DNA from: Mesorhizobium loti
Lineage (GTDB): Bacteria; Pseudomonadota; Alphaproteobacteria; Rhizobiales; Rhizobiaceae
Assembly (NCBI RefSeq): GCF_003148495.1
Contig: NZ_QGGH01000002.1
Coordinates: forward strand, 496,001-560,000
Direction: 5' to 3'
DNA length: 64,000 nucleotides
Part shown: piece after piece, positions 1-11,029 of the stretch
Position numbering within the stretch: the first letter of the stretch is position 1
Layout of the letters: the number at the start of each line of letters is the position of its first letter
Notes under the pieces: generated by a model
The model's database searches: none
What the model saw: only the letters and a program-made list of their open reading frames with translations
What the model was told of the DNA's origin: nothing
Program-made: the position numbers and the translations under genes

Positions 1-867
1 GGTGCCGTCGTCAACGACGGTGACCCCCTTGGCGGCGACCTGCTGGCCCAGCAGGCCGGCGAAGGCCGAGGTCTTCTTACGGTTGAAATCGCCTTCCAGC
101 CCATGGCCGACGGCCTCGTGCAGCATGACACCCGGCCAGCCGCTCGACAGCACGATGTCGAAGGTGCCGGCCGGCGCCGGTATCGCCTCCAGATTGACCA
201 GGGCTTGCCGGAGCGCCTCCTTGGCGGCGTGCTTCCAGCTGTCCTCGACCAGGAACTCGCCAAACGCCTTGCGGCCACCCATGCCGTAGGAGCCGCTCTC
301 CTGGCGGTCGCCATTGCCGACCACGACGGAGACGTTGATGCGGACCAGCGGGCGGATGTCGCGCACCACCTGGCCGTCGGCGCGCACGATCTCGACATGC
401 TGCCAGGAGGCGGCAAGCGACGCCGAAACTTGGCGAACGCGCGGATCCTCGGCGCGCAGCCAGGCGTCGATTTCCTGCAAAAGCTTTGCCTTGGCTTCGA
501 AGGACGGCGAGGGGATCGGGTTCTCGTCGCCATAGAGATGGCGGTTGGTGCGGGCGGACGCCGCGGCAAGCGTGCCGGAATAACCACCCTTGACGGTTGA
601 GACGGCGTCGGCGGCGCGCAGCAGCGAGGCCTCGGAGAGATCGCTGGAATGGGCATAGCCGCTGGCTTCGCCGGCCACGGCACGCAGGCCAAACCCCTGG
701 TCGGTGTTGAAGTTGGCGGTCTTCAGCCGGCCATTGTCGAACATCAGCGCTTCGCTTTCGCTGTATTCGAGGAACAGCTCGCCGTCGTCGGCGCCGTTGA
801 TGGTCTCAGCGACGATCTGCTTGATGCGATCGTCTGAAATGTCGAATTGGCCGATCAGGCTGTTCAT
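1..867 (-). CDS. tldD: TldD-type metalloprotease, N-terminal part (cut by window edge)
   Basis: The first 289 codons are visible and the frame runs off the left edge. TldD pairs with TldE/PmbA to form a zinc protease that degrades unfolded peptides and matures peptide antibiotics in the cytoplasm. Near the edge, at about residues 250-262, is the family's zinc motif HEAVGHGLEGDF, an HExxxH variant, followed by the conserved basic-rich RKKTSAF segment. The N-terminal stretch GELFLEYSESEAL and LRAVAGEASGYAHS also match the family. The start at the ATG ending at 867 begins MNSLIGQFD, a usual rhizobial TldD start. An IalB-family gene lies 131 bp upstream on the same strand. The C-terminal half lies outside the window. 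Confidence 0.93.
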   Translation of the reverse strand, partial: MNSLIGQFDISDDRIKQIVAETINGADDGELFLEYSESEALMFDNGRLKTANFNTDQGFGLRAVAGEASGYAHSSDLSEASLLRAADAVSTVKGGYSGTLAAASARTNRHLYGDENPIPSPSFEAKAKLLQEIDAWLRAEDPRVRQVSASLAASWQHVEIVRADGQVVRDIRPLVRINVSVVVGNGDRQESGSYGMGGRKAFGEFLVEDSWKHAAKEALRQALVNLEAIPAPAGTFDIVLSSGWPGVMLHEAVGHGLEGDFNRKKTSAFAGLLGQQVAAKGVTVVDDGT

Positions 868-998
868 GGCGCATCCGTTCACAGGAGGAATGGGTCTTTG
901 CCACGATGTAGGCGCGAAGGCGCGTCGAGACAATCGTCCAGCCGCGTTGTGATGACAAATGCGGTTCGCCGACAGGTCGCCGACGCAAGGCTAGGGCG

Positions 999-1538
999 TC
1001 AGGGCAGGGCGGCGAAACCGTCGGCAAAACCCTTGAGATCGACCGGGATGCCGATGCCTTCTTCCGGCGTCTGGAAGACGATGAAGGTGGCCGACGTGCC
1101 GGTCTTCAGCGTGTCTAGCAGCGGCTTTTCGAGAATGACTTCGGCATAGCAGCCGTCCTGGAAGCAGCGCACGAAATAGGCGCGGCCGATATCCTTGCCA
1201 TCGACATTGAGACCGAGTCCGTTGGGCAAAAGCACGCCCAGCGGCGCCAGCACGCGCAGGATCTCCGCCTTGTTGTCGGCGGTGCGCAGCACAACGACCG
1301 ACAGCCCCATCTCCGGACGGTCCTCGGCCACGACGTTCTGCATCATCACGCATTGTTCCGAGGTGGCGCCGGCCGGCGTGTCGCAGATGATCGACCACGC
1401 GCCATGCGTCGAGCGTACCGTGCCGCTCGGTTGCGCGGCGTTGGCCGTGCCGGACAGGCCGATCGCGGACAAGCCGACACCAGACAGGGCGGCGAGAAAG
1501 ATGACCTTCGCCAAGGTTCTCGAAAGCCAAGGGATCAT
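999..1538 (-). CDS. Invasion-associated locus B (IalB) family protein
   Basis: A 179-residue exported protein. The chosen ATG at 1538 has a GGAG box 5 bp upstream; a GTG 21 bp further upstream in the same frame is possible. A signal peptide fills residues 1 to about 34 (hydrophobic core, then GTANA). The mature part has the IalB pattern: GAWSIICDTP near the start, one conserved cysteine in EQCVMMQ, and a second pair in VRCFQDGCYAE. IalB was named in Bartonella for erythrocyte invasion, but the family is widespread in non-pathogenic rhizobia, where its role is unclear. It sits directly upstream of tldD and is divergent from the cox operon. Confidence 0.85.
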   Translation of the reverse strand: MIPWLSRTLAKVIFLAALSGVGLSAIGLSGTANAAQPSGTVRSTHGAWSIICDTPAGATSEQCVMMQNVVAEDRPEMGLSVVVLRTADNKAEILRVLAPLGVLLPNGLGLNVDGKDIGRAYFVRCFQDGCYAEVILEKPLLDTLKTGTSATFIVFQTPEEGIGIPVDLKGFADGFAALP

Positions 1539-1904
1539 GACGGCTCCATTGCGAATCACGGCACTTTAAGCCGCGCCAAAGCCAAGTAAAGGACGAGACC
1601 GCAACCGGTCTGCCCCGAAAAAGCCAATACGGCGCTTTTCCCTGCCAATTTCGCCCGAATTGCGACGTTCGGCACGCGCGGCCCGCAGCAATGCCATCGT
1701 TGGCCCAGCATAGGCGATTCGGGGCCGCCGCCGCTGCCTTCAAAGGCACATCCGGGCTTGCGCGCAAAAATGCCGCACGGTTTCGTCCGCTCCTTTCTTG
1801 CGGAGGGAAAAAGAGTATGGTTTGAACCACCTTGAGACTGTCGGGATTCCCGTCCCGGCATTGTTCGTTATTCTTGTGGTACAGCCGCGAGGAACTGGGA
1901 GACG
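1539..1904. other. Divergent intergenic region between the ialB-like gene and coxB
   Basis: This 366-bp stretch holds no convincing gene on either strand. It must contain the promoters of both the ialB-like gene and the cytochrome oxidase operon. No confident -35/-10 pair or operator palindrome could be picked out by eye. Confidence 0.5.
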
Positions 1905-2813
1905 ATGAGGGCGATGAGAAATTTCCTGGCAAACGCCAAGGTTCCAGCAAGTGCCAAGTTTCTAAGTGCTTGTGCCGCTGTCACGTTTTTCGCTGGCACA
2001 TCCGCCCATGCCGACCAGCCCAAGGACTGGGAGACAACCTTCCAGGCGCCGGCGACCGACATGATGCGGCAGATCGAGTGGTTCGGAAACTACACGATGT
2101 GGTTCATCGTCCCGATCACCATCCTGGTGCTGCTCCTTCTCGCCTATTGCATCGTCAGATTCCGCGCGAGTGCGAACCCGGTTCCGTCCAAGACCAGCCA
2201 CAACACGCTGATCGAGGTGATCTGGACTGTCGGCCCGGTGGTCATCCTGCTTTGCCTCGCCATTCCCTCGTTCCAGCTGCTGACCGCGCAGTACACGCCG
2301 CCGGAAGAAGCAAAGCTGACCGTCAAGGCGACCGGCAACCAGTGGAACTGGGACTACGAGTACCAGACCGAGAACACGCTCTCCTTCAATTCCGCGATCC
2401 TCCAGGACACCGACCGCGCCGCCGCCGGCAAGGAGGACCGTAAGGAATATCCGCGCCTGCTCGCCGTCGACAATGAACTGGTGGTGCCGGTCAACACCAT
2501 GACCCGCGTGCTCGTCACCGCAACCGACGTGATCCACTCCTTTGCCATGCCGTCGTTCGGCATCAAGATCGACGCCGTTCCGGGCCGCACCAACGAGACC
2601 TGGTTCAAGGCGGAGAAGGAAGGCCTCTATTACGGCCAGTGCTCGCAGCTCTGCGGCAAGGACCATGCCTTCATGCCGATCGCCATCCGTGTCGTCTCCG
2701 ACGCGCAGTTCAAGACCTGGCTGGCGGCAGCCAAGACCGATCTGCCCGGCGCCAACAAGACGCTGATGGCCGCGGTCGACGGCCAGAACAAGGTAGCGGC
2801 CGCCGGCAACTGA
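1905..2813 (+). CDS. ctaC: Cytochrome c oxidase subunit II
   Basis: A 302-residue subunit carrying the CuA electron-entry centre of the aa3-type terminal oxidase; it takes electrons from cytochrome c in the periplasm. Residues 1-36 are a signal peptide ending SAHA. Two transmembrane helices follow (about 64-86 and 106-127), then a periplasmic cupredoxin domain with the aromatic patch QWNWDYEY (146-153). The CuA ligands are visible as H211, C246, C250, H254 and M257 (GQCSQLCGKDHAFM). The start lies after a GGGAGA box; a second ATG nine bases downstream is possible. It heads an operon with coxA 38 bp downstream. Confidence 0.97.
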   Translation: MRAMRNFLANAKVPASAKFLSACAAVTFFAGTSAHADQPKDWETTFQAPATDMMRQIEWFGNYTMWFIVPITILVLLLLAYCIVRFRASANPVPSKTSHNTLIEVIWTVGPVVILLCLAIPSFQLLTAQYTPPEEAKLTVKATGNQWNWDYEYQTENTLSFNSAILQDTDRAAAGKEDRKEYPRLLAVDNELVVPVNTMTRVLVTATDVIHSFAMPSFGIKIDAVPGRTNETWFKAEKEGLYYGQCSQLCGKDHAFMPIAIRVVSDAQFKTWLAAAKTDLPGANKTLMAAVDGQNKVAAAGN

Positions 2814-2836
2814 TGCCGCGGGTTAGCAAGATTTAG

Positions 2837-4504
<1,668 letters not shown>

Positions 4505-4526
4505 GGCGGCTGCCCTCTCGAATACG

Positions 4527-4552
4527 AAACCGCCGGTCCGCCGGCGGTTTTG
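4527..4552 (+). terminator. Terminator-like hairpin between coxA and ctaB
   Basis: A perfect 10-bp inverted repeat (AAACCGCCGG / CCGGCGGTTT) with a TCCG loop, followed by only one or two further T. The short T tract suggests partial termination or mRNA 3'-end stabilisation. Either would let the structural subunits be made in excess over the downstream assembly factors. Confidence 0.6.
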
Positions 4553-4580
4553 GCCAACGGAATGATGGACTTGAGTACGC

Positions 4581-5525
4581 ATGGCCCTTGTCGACGACCC
4601 ATTGATTGACGAAGCGGGCTTTCGCATGTCGGAAGCGACGGCGGGCGATTTCTTCGCCCTGCTGAAGCCGCGCGTCATGTCGCTGGTGGTGTTCACCGCC
4701 TTTGTCGGTCTCGTCGCCGCACCGGTGACCATCAACCCGCTGCTGGCGGTGATTGCCATCCTGGCTATTGCGATAGGTGCTGGCGCCTCCGGCGCGCTCA
4801 ACATGTGGTACGACGCCGACATCGACGCGGTGATGACCAGGACCGCCAGCCGTCCGGTCCCGGCCGGTCGCATCCAGCCGCACGAGGCGCTGAGCTTCGG
4901 GCTGGTGCTTTCGGTGCTGTCGGTGATGACGCTCGGCGTGCTGGTCAACTGGCTGTCGGCGACGCTGCTGGCCTTCACCATCTTCTTCTACGCCGTCGTC
5001 TACACGATGTGGCTGAAGCGCTGGACGCCGCAGAACATAGTCATCGGCGGTGCTGCAGGCGCCATTCCGCCAGTCATCGGCTGGGCCGCGGTGACCGGAA
5101 CGGTCAGCCTCGAAAGCCTGATCCTGTTCCTGATCATCTTCCTGTGGACGCCGCCGCATTTCTGGGCGCTGGCGCTGTTCAAGTCCGAGGACTACGCCAA
5201 GGCCGGTATCCCGATGATGCCGAATGTCGCCGGACACGCCTCGACGCGCCGCCAGATCTTCGCCTACGCGCTGGTGCTGGCCCCGGTCGGGGTGGCGCCG
5301 TGGCTGCTTGGTTACACCACGCCGATCTATGGCGTGGCCGCCGTGCTGCTCGGGGTCGGTTTTGTCTGGTACGCATGGAAAGTGCTTGGCATGGCCGACG
5401 ACGACCGCGTGATGAAACCGGCTAAGGCCTTGTTCGCCTATTCGTTGCTTTATCTCTTCGCCATCTTCGCTGCCTATCTGGCCGACAGCGTTGTCGAACG
5501 CGCGCTTGCCATGGGTGGAGCATGA
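4581..5525 (+). CDS. ctaB: Protoheme IX farnesyltransferase (heme O synthase)
   Basis: A 314-residue UbiA-family membrane prenyltransferase that converts heme B to heme O, the first step to the heme A needed by the oxidase encoded here. It shows the family's Asp-rich site [19 protein letters not shown] and the second conserved stretch around [20 protein letters not shown], with about eight or nine transmembrane helices. An alternative ATG at 4626 would remove 15 residues. The stop overlaps the start of the next gene by four bases (ATGA), so translation is probably coupled. Confidence 0.97.
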   Translation: MALVDDPLIDEAGFRMSEATAGDFFALLKPRVMSLVVFTAFVGLVAAPVTINPLLAVIAILAIAIGAGASGALNMWYDADIDAVMTRTASRPVPAGRIQPHEALSFGLVLSVLSVMTLGVLVNWLSATLLAFTIFFYAVVYTMWLKRWTPQNIVIGGAAGAIPPVIGWAAVTGTVSLESLILFLIIFLWTPPHFWALALFKSEDYAKAGIPMMPNVAGHASTRRQIFAYALVLAPVGVAPWLLGYTTPIYGVAAVLLGVGFVWYAWKVLGMADDDRVMKPAKALFAYSLLYLFAIFAAYLADSVVERALAMGGA

Positions 5526-5686
5526 CTATGATCGAAGAAAAGCTCGAGACTATCACGTTGACCGAGCGTCAGAAGAAGGCCCAGCGTAGCCGTTCCATCG
5601 CCATTGGCGTGGCGCTGGCGTTGCTGGTCGTCATTTTCTACATCGCAACCATCGTGAAGTTCGGCCACAATCTGGGCACGATGTGA
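5522..5686 (+). CDS. coxF: CoxF, small single-span oxidase-operon protein
   Basis: A 54-residue protein too short for most gene finders. It starts [19 protein letters not shown], has one transmembrane helix (about residues 25-43) and ends [10 protein letters not shown]. Its start overlaps the ctaB stop as ATGA, and its TGA overlaps the ctaG start by one base. Position and shape match the CoxF protein found between ctaB and ctaG in rhizobial cox operons. Its precise role is not established; a part in oxidase assembly is the usual inference. Confidence 0.88.
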   Translation: MTMIEEKLETITLTERQKKAQRSRSIAIGVALALLVVIFYIATIVKFGHNLGTM

Positions 5687-6318
5687 TGAGCGTCGAGACG
5701 TCCAAAAAAGCGACGGGCAGGAACAGCAACGTCATTGTCGCGGCGGTCTGTCTTGCCTTCTTCACCGGCATGATCGGCATGGCCTATGCCGCGGTGCCGC
5801 TCTACAAGATGTTCTGCCAGGCGACAGGCTATGGCGGCACGACGCAGCGTGCCGAGAAGCAGTATGCTGGTCGTGTGCTCGACCGTGAGATCACCGTTCG
5901 CTTCGACGCCAACATCGCCGGCGTGCCGTGGGAGTTCCAACCGGTCCAGCGCTCGATGACCATGAAGATCGGCGAGACGGTGCAGGCGCACTACAAGGCC
6001 ACCAACAAGTTCGATCGCCCCGTGACCGGCCGTGCCACCTTCAATGTGCAGCCGGAACTGGCGGGTCCCTACTTCAACAAGGTCGAGTGTTTCTGTTTCA
6101 CCGACACGACGCTGAAGCCCGGCGAGACGCTGGACATGCCGGTCCTGTTCTATGTGGACCCCGATATTGTCAACGTGCCGGAACTGAAGGACGTGAAGAC
6201 GATAACCCTGTCCTACACGATGTTCCCGATCGAGAAGACCAAGCCGGTCGCCTCCTCGGAGCCGGCACAGGGCAATAGCAAGACAATTTCCAATACCGAA
6301 GCAAATCTCGGGGGTTGA
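5686..6318 (+). CDS. ctaG: Cytochrome c oxidase assembly protein CtaG (Cox11 family)
   Basis: A 210-residue membrane-anchored copper chaperone that delivers copper to CuB of subunit I. It has one transmembrane helix near residues 17-38, an immunoglobulin-like periplasmic domain, and the copper-binding CFCF motif in [11 protein letters not shown]. The ATG at 5686 is preferred because it overlaps the coxF TGA by one base (TGATG); a GTG three bases earlier is also in frame. The tail rich in Ser, Asn and Thr is unusual but harmless. Confidence 0.96.
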   Translation: MSVETSKKATGRNSNVIVAAVCLAFFTGMIGMAYAAVPLYKMFCQATGYGGTTQRAEKQYAGRVLDREITVRFDANIAGVPWEFQPVQRSMTMKIGETVQAHYKATNKFDRPVTGRATFNVQPELAGPYFNKVECFCFTDTTLKPGETLDMPVLFYVDPDIVNVPELKDVKTITLSYTMFPIEKTKPVASSEPAQGNSKTISNTEANLGG

Positions 6319-6319
6319 T

Positions 6320-7207
6320 ATGGCAGACGCGCACGCACACGCAAAACCACAGCATGACTATCATCTCGTCGACCCGAGCCCATGGCCTTTCCTGGGTTCG
6401 ATAGGGGCGCTCGTCATGGCCTTTGGCGGCGTCTGCCTGATGGAGTACCTGAAGGGCGGCAGCTTCCCGATCTTCGGCTTCAACATCGCCAATCCGTGGC
6501 TGTTCTTCATCGGCATCGTGATCGTCCTCTACACCATGTTTGCCTGGTGGTCGGACACGATCAAGGAAGCGCATGAGGGCCATCACACGCGGGTCGTGTC
6601 GCTGCATCTGCGCTATGGCATGATCATGTTCATCGCCTCGGAGGTGATGTTCTTTGTTGCCTGGTTCTGGGCCTATTTCGATGCCAGCCTTTTTGCCGGC
6701 GAGGCACAGAACTACGCGCGCCACACATTTACCGGTGGCGTCTGGCCGCCGAAGGGCATGGAAGTTCTCGATCCCTTCCATTTGCCCCTCTACAACACCA
6801 TCATCCTGCTGCTGTCGGGCACAACGGTCACCTGGGCGCACCATTCGCTCATCCATGGCGATCGAAAGGGGCTGATCAACGGCCTGGTGCTGACCGTCGG
6901 CCTGGGCATGCTGTTCACCATGGTGCAGGCCTATGAGTACATGCACGCTCCGTTCGGTTTCAAGGATTCCATCTACGGCGCCACCTTCTTCATGGCGACC
7001 GGCTTCCACGGTTTCCATGTCATCATCGGCACCATTTTCCTGTTGGTTTGCCTGATCCGGGCGATGAAGGGCGACTTCACCCCCAAGCAGCATTTCGGCT
7101 TCGAGGCGGCCGCCTGGTACTGGCACTTCGTCGACGTGGTCTGGCTGTTCCTGTTCGCCTCGATCTACGTCTGGGGATCGGTCGGCGCGGTGATCGAAGG
7201 CCACTGA
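6320..7207 (+). CDS. ctaE: Cytochrome c oxidase subunit III
   Basis: A 295-residue subunit with seven transmembrane helices that stabilises the oxidase core and supports proton uptake. The histidine-rich N-terminus ([20 protein letters not shown]) and the segments [37 protein letters not shown] and [16 protein letters not shown] are typical. It starts one base after the ctaG stop region and closes the operon, being followed by a strong intrinsic terminator. Confidence 0.97.
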   Translation: MADAHAHAKPQHDYHLVDPSPWPFLGSIGALVMAFGGVCLMEYLKGGSFPIFGFNIANPWLFFIGIVIVLYTMFAWWSDTIKEAHEGHHTRVVSLHLRYGMIMFIASEVMFFVAWFWAYFDASLFAGEAQNYARHTFTGGVWPPKGMEVLDPFHLPLYNTIILLLSGTTVTWAHHSLIHGDRKGLINGLVLTVGLGMLFTMVQAYEYMHAPFGFKDSIYGATFFMATGFHGFHVIIGTIFLLVCLIRAMKGDFTPKQHFGFEAAAWYWHFVDVVWLFLFASIYVWGSVGAVIEGH

Positions 7208-7236
7208 TCTAGCATCTGGGATTTCCATTTCGAAAA

Positions 7237-7270
7237 GGCGGCCACGGCAACGTGGCCGCCTTCTTCTTTT
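7237..7270 (+). terminator. Intrinsic terminator of the cox operon
   Basis: A perfect 10-bp stem (GGCGGCCACG / CGTGGCCGCC) with a GCAA tetraloop runs directly into TTCTTCTTTT. It lies 30 bp after the ctaE stop. Confidence 0.88.
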
Positions 7271-7298
7271 CGGCGCAATGATCGCTGATCGATAGCCC

Positions 7299-7790
7299 AT
7301 GCGGCTGACAATTCCGTGGGCGATTTGCGCATTCACGATCACGGCATTCCCGGCCCTTGCCGCGGAAAGGGTCGATCTGGTGCGTGTCGACAAGTCGGAA
7401 CGGCGGCTGGAACTGATCGGCGACGGCAAGGTCCTGCGAAGCTACGGCATCGCGCTCGGCGGCGATCCTGTCGGGCACAAGCACCAAGAGGGCGATCAAC
7501 GCACGCCCGAGGGGAGCTATGTCCTCGACTGGCGCAACCCGAACAGTATCGCGCATAAGTCGATCCATATTTCATATCCCAATACCGACGATCTGGCGGG
7601 CGCGAAGGCGCGCAATGTCGACGCGGGCGGCATGATCATGATCCACGGCCAGCCAAACGGTTATGGCTGGTGGGGCTGGCTGCTTCAATTGGTCGACTGG
7701 ACCGATGGCTGCATTGCGGTTACGGACTCCGACATGGACGAAATCTGGGCACTGGTGGCCGATGGCACACCGATCGAGATCGAGCGGTAA
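7299..7790 (+). CDS. L,D-transpeptidase family protein (YkuD domain)
   Basis: A 163-residue exported protein. Residues 1-22 form a signal peptide (ending PALA). The rest is one YkuD domain of the ErfK/YafK kind: VRVDKSERRLELI at the start, then IMIHGQPNGYGWWGW and the nucleophile motif DWTDGCIAV with the catalytic cysteine. Such enzymes cross-link peptidoglycan stem peptides or attach proteins to them; the substrate here cannot be told. The active-site pattern DGCI instead of SHGCI places it in the DGCI subgroup. A DUF983 gene follows after 3 bp. Confidence 0.86.
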   Translation: MRLTIPWAICAFTITAFPALAAERVDLVRVDKSERRLELIGDGKVLRSYGIALGGDPVGHKHQEGDQRTPEGSYVLDWRNPNSIAHKSIHISYPNTDDLAGAKARNVDAGGMIMIHGQPNGYGWWGWLLQLVDWTDGCIAVTDSDMDEIWALVADGTPIEIER

Positions 7791-7793
7791 GCA

Positions 7794-8198
7794 ATGAGCG
7801 ACGACGCTTCCATGAGTGAAGATAGGGCGATCTGGCCTCCGATCGACCCGATTTCGGCAGGCCTGCACGGCCGCTGTCCGCGCTGCGGCGAGGGGCGGCT
7901 GTTTGCCGGTTTCCTCACTGTCGGCAAGCGCTGCGTCAATTGCGGCCTCGATTATTCCTACGCCGATGCCGGCGACGGGCCGGCGGTCTTCGTCATCCTG
8001 ATCATAGGCTTCCTCATTGTCGGTCTGGCGCTCTGGGTTGAAGTCACGCTGAGCCCGCCGCTCTGGCTGCATCTGCTGGTCTGGATCCCGCTGGCTGTCG
8101 TGCTGTGCCTGACGGCGCTGCGGCTGATCAAGGGCGTGCTGCTCACCCTGCAATACCGCAACAAGGCGGCCGAGGGCCGGCTGGATCGCGGCGAATGA
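7794..8198 (+). CDS. DUF983 family membrane protein
   Basis: A 134-residue protein with two Cys pairs at the front (CPRCGEGRLF and CVNCGLDY), resembling a zinc ribbon, followed by two hydrophobic helices. This is the DUF983 pattern. The family commonly sits in or near cytochrome oxidase assembly clusters in alphaproteobacteria, and here it directly precedes a SURF1 gene with an ATGA overlap. Its function is unknown; a metal- or heme-related role in oxidase biogenesis is an inference from this context. Confidence 0.85.
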   Translation: MSDDASMSEDRAIWPPIDPISAGLHGRCPRCGEGRLFAGFLTVGKRCVNCGLDYSYADAGDGPAVFVILIIGFLIVGLALWVEVTLSPPLWLHLLVWIPLAVVLCLTALRLIKGVLLTLQYRNKAAEGRLDRGE

Positions 8199-8950
8199 GC
8201 GAGGCGTCCGTCAAAGCCGGTGGCCGTTCGCGGCCACGGATGGCATTGCTGTTCAGCCTTGGCCTGGGGCTGTTCGCGATCCTGTTGGCGCTCGGCACCT
8301 GGCAGGTCCAACGCCTGTACTGGAAGGAAGGTCTTCTTGAGACCATCGACCAGCGCACCCATTCGGTGCCACGGCCGCTGGCCGAGGTTGAGAAAGAATT
8401 CGCCGCCACTGGGGACGTCGACTACACGCCGGTCACCGTCACCGGCACCTTCCTGCATCAGGGCGAACGGCATTTCTACGCGACCTGGGAAGGTGACGCT
8501 GGCTTCAACGTCTATACGCCGCTTGCCCTGGACGATGGCCGCTTCGTCCTGATCAATCGCGGCTTCGTGCCTTACGATCTGAAGGATGCCGCCAAGCGCG
8601 CCAAGGGACAGGTGACAGGCAAGGTGACGGTCACCGGGCTCGCCCGCAATCCGCTGCCGGCAAAGCCGTCGATGATGCTCCCCGACAACGATGTGGCGAA
8701 AAACATCTTCTATTGGAAGGACCGCGATGTGATGGCGGCGAGCGCCGGGCTGCCGGCGGGTGCTGCGCTGGTGCCGATCTTCATCGACGCCGACAAGACG
8801 CCAAATCCAGGCGGATTGCCGGTTGGCGGCGTCACCATCATCGACCTGCCGAACAGCCATCTGCAATATGCGATGACCTGGTATGGGCTTGCCGCGGCGC
8901 TCGCCGCCGTGCTCATCCTGCGGCTTCGCCGTCCCGCGAAAGAGGAATGA
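8195..8950 (+). CDS. SURF1 family cytochrome oxidase assembly protein
   Basis: A 251-residue membrane protein that supports heme A insertion into the oxidase. It has the SURF1 layout: an N-terminal helix (LLFSLGLGLFAILLALGTWQVQRLYWKE), a large periplasmic domain with FYATWEGDAGFNVYTPL and VLINRGFVP, and a C-terminal helix preceded by NSHLQYAMTWYGLA. The start at 8195 overlaps the DUF983 stop as ATGA. The frame is open further upstream, but that part lies inside DUF983. Confidence 0.94.
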   Translation: MSEASVKAGGRSRPRMALLFSLGLGLFAILLALGTWQVQRLYWKEGLLETIDQRTHSVPRPLAEVEKEFAATGDVDYTPVTVTGTFLHQGERHFYATWEGDAGFNVYTPLALDDGRFVLINRGFVPYDLKDAAKRAKGQVTGKVTVTGLARNPLPAKPSMMLPDNDVAKNIFYWKDRDVMAASAGLPAGAALVPIFIDADKTPNPGGLPVGGVTIIDLPNSHLQYAMTWYGLAAALAAVLILRLRRPAKEE

Positions 8951-8965
8951 GCGCGAACGACACCC

Positions 8966-9012
8966 TTGACAGGGCCATCGCCCTTGACAGGACGGGGGTA
9001 GGCACCTCATTT
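8966..9012 (+). promoter_or_regulatory. Candidate ispH promoter with two TTGACA boxes
   Basis: Two identical CCCTTGACAGG blocks lie 18 bp apart. The second TTGACA (8984-8989) is followed after 17 bp by TCATTT, a weak -10 match, ahead of ispH. The -35 match is exact; the -10 is not convincing. Confidence 0.35.
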
Positions 9013-9039
9013 CGGCGCTGACGAACCGGCCAGGATTTA

Positions 9040-10050
9040 ATGCTCCAGACAACCACCAAGCCTCCCTTGACGATCCGGCTCTGCCAGCCGCGCGGTTTTT
9101 GCGCCGGTGTGGACCGTGCCATCCAGATCGTCGTGCTGGCGCTGAAGAAATATGGCGCGCCGGTCTATGTCCGTCATGAGATCGTGCACAACCGCTACGT
9201 CGTCGAGGGGCTGCAAAGCCTTGGCGCCGTCTTCATTGAGGAACTCTCCGAGATCCCGGCCGAACACCGCCAGAGCCCGGTCGTGTTCTCGGCGCATGGC
9301 GTGCCGAAGTCGGTGCCGGCGGATGCCCAGGCGCGCAATCTCTTCTATCTCGATGCCACTTGCCCGCTGGTATCGAAGGTCCACAAGCAGGCGATGCGCC
9401 ATCAGCGGCTGGGCCGCCATGTGCTTTTGATTGGTCACGCCGGACATCCCGAGGTGATCGGCACCATGGGCCAGCTGCCGGACGGAGCGGTGACGCTGAT
9501 CGAGACCGAAGCCGATGCCGCCAAGCTTGCGCCTGCCGACCCGCAGGCGCTCGGCTTCGTCACCCAGACCACTTTGTCGGTCGAGGACACCGCCGGCATC
9601 ATCCGCGCCTTGCAGGATCGCTTTCCAGCCCTGCAGGCGCCGGCGGCAGAATCGATCTGCTACGCCACCACCAACCGCCAGGAGGCGGTCAAGGAGACCG
9701 CCGCCGGCGCCGATCTCTATCTGATCGTCGGCGCGCCCAATTCCTCCAATTCGCGGCGCCTTGTCGAAGTGGCGGAACGTGCAGGCGCCTCGATGTCGCT
9801 TCTCGTGCAGCGCGCCGCCGAGATTCCGTGGAACGACATCGGCAACATCTCGACGCTCGGCCTGTCGGCCGGCGCGTCGGCGCCCGAAATCATCGTCGAC
9901 GAGATCATCGATGCGTTCCGGCAGCGCTTCGATGTCACGATCGACCTGGCCATCACGGCCACGGAAACGGAGGATTTTCCGGTCATGCGGGTACTGCGCG
10001 ATGTCGAACTGACGCGGGCCGACATGGCCTTCGTCAATGGAGCCGCGTAA
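9040..10050 (+). CDS. ispH: 4-hydroxy-3-methylbut-2-enyl diphosphate reductase
   Basis: A 336-residue cytoplasmic iron-sulfur enzyme that makes isopentenyl and dimethylallyl diphosphate in the last step of the MEP pathway. The three cluster cysteines are visible in [13 protein letters not shown] (C21), [11 protein letters not shown] and [11 protein letters not shown]. The histidines in RHEIVHN and [10 protein letters not shown] and the SAGASAPE region are also present. It is followed 5 bp later by homoserine kinase, a usual rhizobial order (ispH-thrB-rnhA). Confidence 0.97.
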   Translation: MLQTTTKPPLTIRLCQPRGFCAGVDRAIQIVVLALKKYGAPVYVRHEIVHNRYVVEGLQSLGAVFIEELSEIPAEHRQSPVVFSAHGVPKSVPADAQARNLFYLDATCPLVSKVHKQAMRHQRLGRHVLLIGHAGHPEVIGTMGQLPDGAVTLIETEADAAKLAPADPQALGFVTQTTLSVEDTAGIIRALQDRFPALQAPAAESICYATTNRQEAVKETAAGADLYLIVGAPNSSNSRRLVEVAERAGASMSLLVQRAAEIPWNDIGNISTLGLSAGASAPEIIVDEIIDAFRQRFDVTIDLAITATETEDFPVMRVLRDVELTRADMAFVNGAA

Positions 10051-10055
10051 GGCAC

Positions 10056-11018
10056 ATGGCGGTCTACACCGACGTTGCGGAAGGCGAACTCGGCGCGTTC
10101 CTGAAGCACTATCCGGTCGGCGATCTCCTGTCCTACAAGGGCATCGCCGAAGGCACCGAGAACTCGAACTTCCTGCTGCATACCTCCAGCGGTTCCTACA
10201 TCCTGACGCTCTATGAAAAGCGGGTCGAGAAGGCGGATCTGCCGTTTTTCCTCGGCCTGATGGGCCATCTCGCCAACAAAGGCGTCTCCTGCCCGTTGCC
10301 GGTGACCGCGCATGACGGCACCGTCATCGGCACGCTCGCCGGCCGGCCGGCGGTCATCATCACCTTCCTCGAAGGGCTTTCGCTGCGGCGGCCAGCGGCA
10401 ACGCATTGCGCCGAGGTCGGCAAAGCTTTGGCGGAGTTGCATCTGGCTGGCGCCGATTTTTCGATGACGCGCCCCAATGCGCTGGCCATCGACGGCTGGC
10501 GCAAGCTCTGGAACGCGGCGCGCGACCGCGCCGACGAGGTCGAGCCGGGCCTTGCGGCCGAGGTCGATGCCGATTTCGCCGATTTCGAGCGGAGCTGGCC
10601 GAAAGACCTGCCGCAAGGCATCATCCATGCCGATCTTTTCCCCGACAACGTCTTCTTTCTCGGCGAAAAGCTCTCCGGCTTGATCGACTTCTATTTCGCC
10701 TGCGACGACCTCTATGCCTACGACGTCGCCACCTGCCTCAACGCCTGGTGCTTCGAGAAGGATTTTTCCTTCAACCTCACCAAGGGCAAGGCGATGCTTG
10801 CCGGCTATCAGAGCGTGCGTCCCCTGAGCGACCAGGAGAAGGCGGCGCTGCCGATGCTGGCGCGCGGTTCGGCGCTGCGCTTCATGCTGACCCGGCTGTA
10901 CGACTGGCTGACTGTTCCCAATGGTGGGCTGGTGACGAAACGCGATCCGACCGAGTACATCAGAAGGATGCGGTTCCACCGGGCGATCAGATCTCCTTCG
11001 GAATATGGATTGGCCTGA
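10056..11018 (+). CDS. thrB: Homoserine kinase (ThrB, aminoglycoside-phosphotransferase fold)
   Basis: A 320-residue kinase that phosphorylates homoserine in threonine synthesis, of the type II (APH-like) kind used by rhizobia rather than the GHMP kind. Diagnostic segments are [13 protein letters not shown] near the N-terminus, the catalytic loop [11 protein letters not shown] and the metal-binding [14 protein letters not shown]. The ATG at 10056, 5 bp after ispH, begins [12 protein letters not shown] and is the family's normal start; the frame extends upstream only as overlap with ispH. The partner threonine synthase gene is at 20524-21921. Confidence 0.94.
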   Translation: MAVYTDVAEGELGAFLKHYPVGDLLSYKGIAEGTENSNFLLHTSSGSYILTLYEKRVEKADLPFFLGLMGHLANKGVSCPLPVTAHDGTVIGTLAGRPAVIITFLEGLSLRRPAATHCAEVGKALAELHLAGADFSMTRPNALAIDGWRKLWNAARDRADEVEPGLAAEVDADFADFERSWPKDLPQGIIHADLFPDNVFFLGEKLSGLIDFYFACDDLYAYDVATCLNAWCFEKDFSFNLTKGKAMLAGYQSVRPLSDQEKAALPMLARGSALRFMLTRLYDWLTVPNGGLVTKRDPTEYIRRMRFHRAIRSPSEYGLA

Positions 11019-11029
11019 TATGGGGTATC

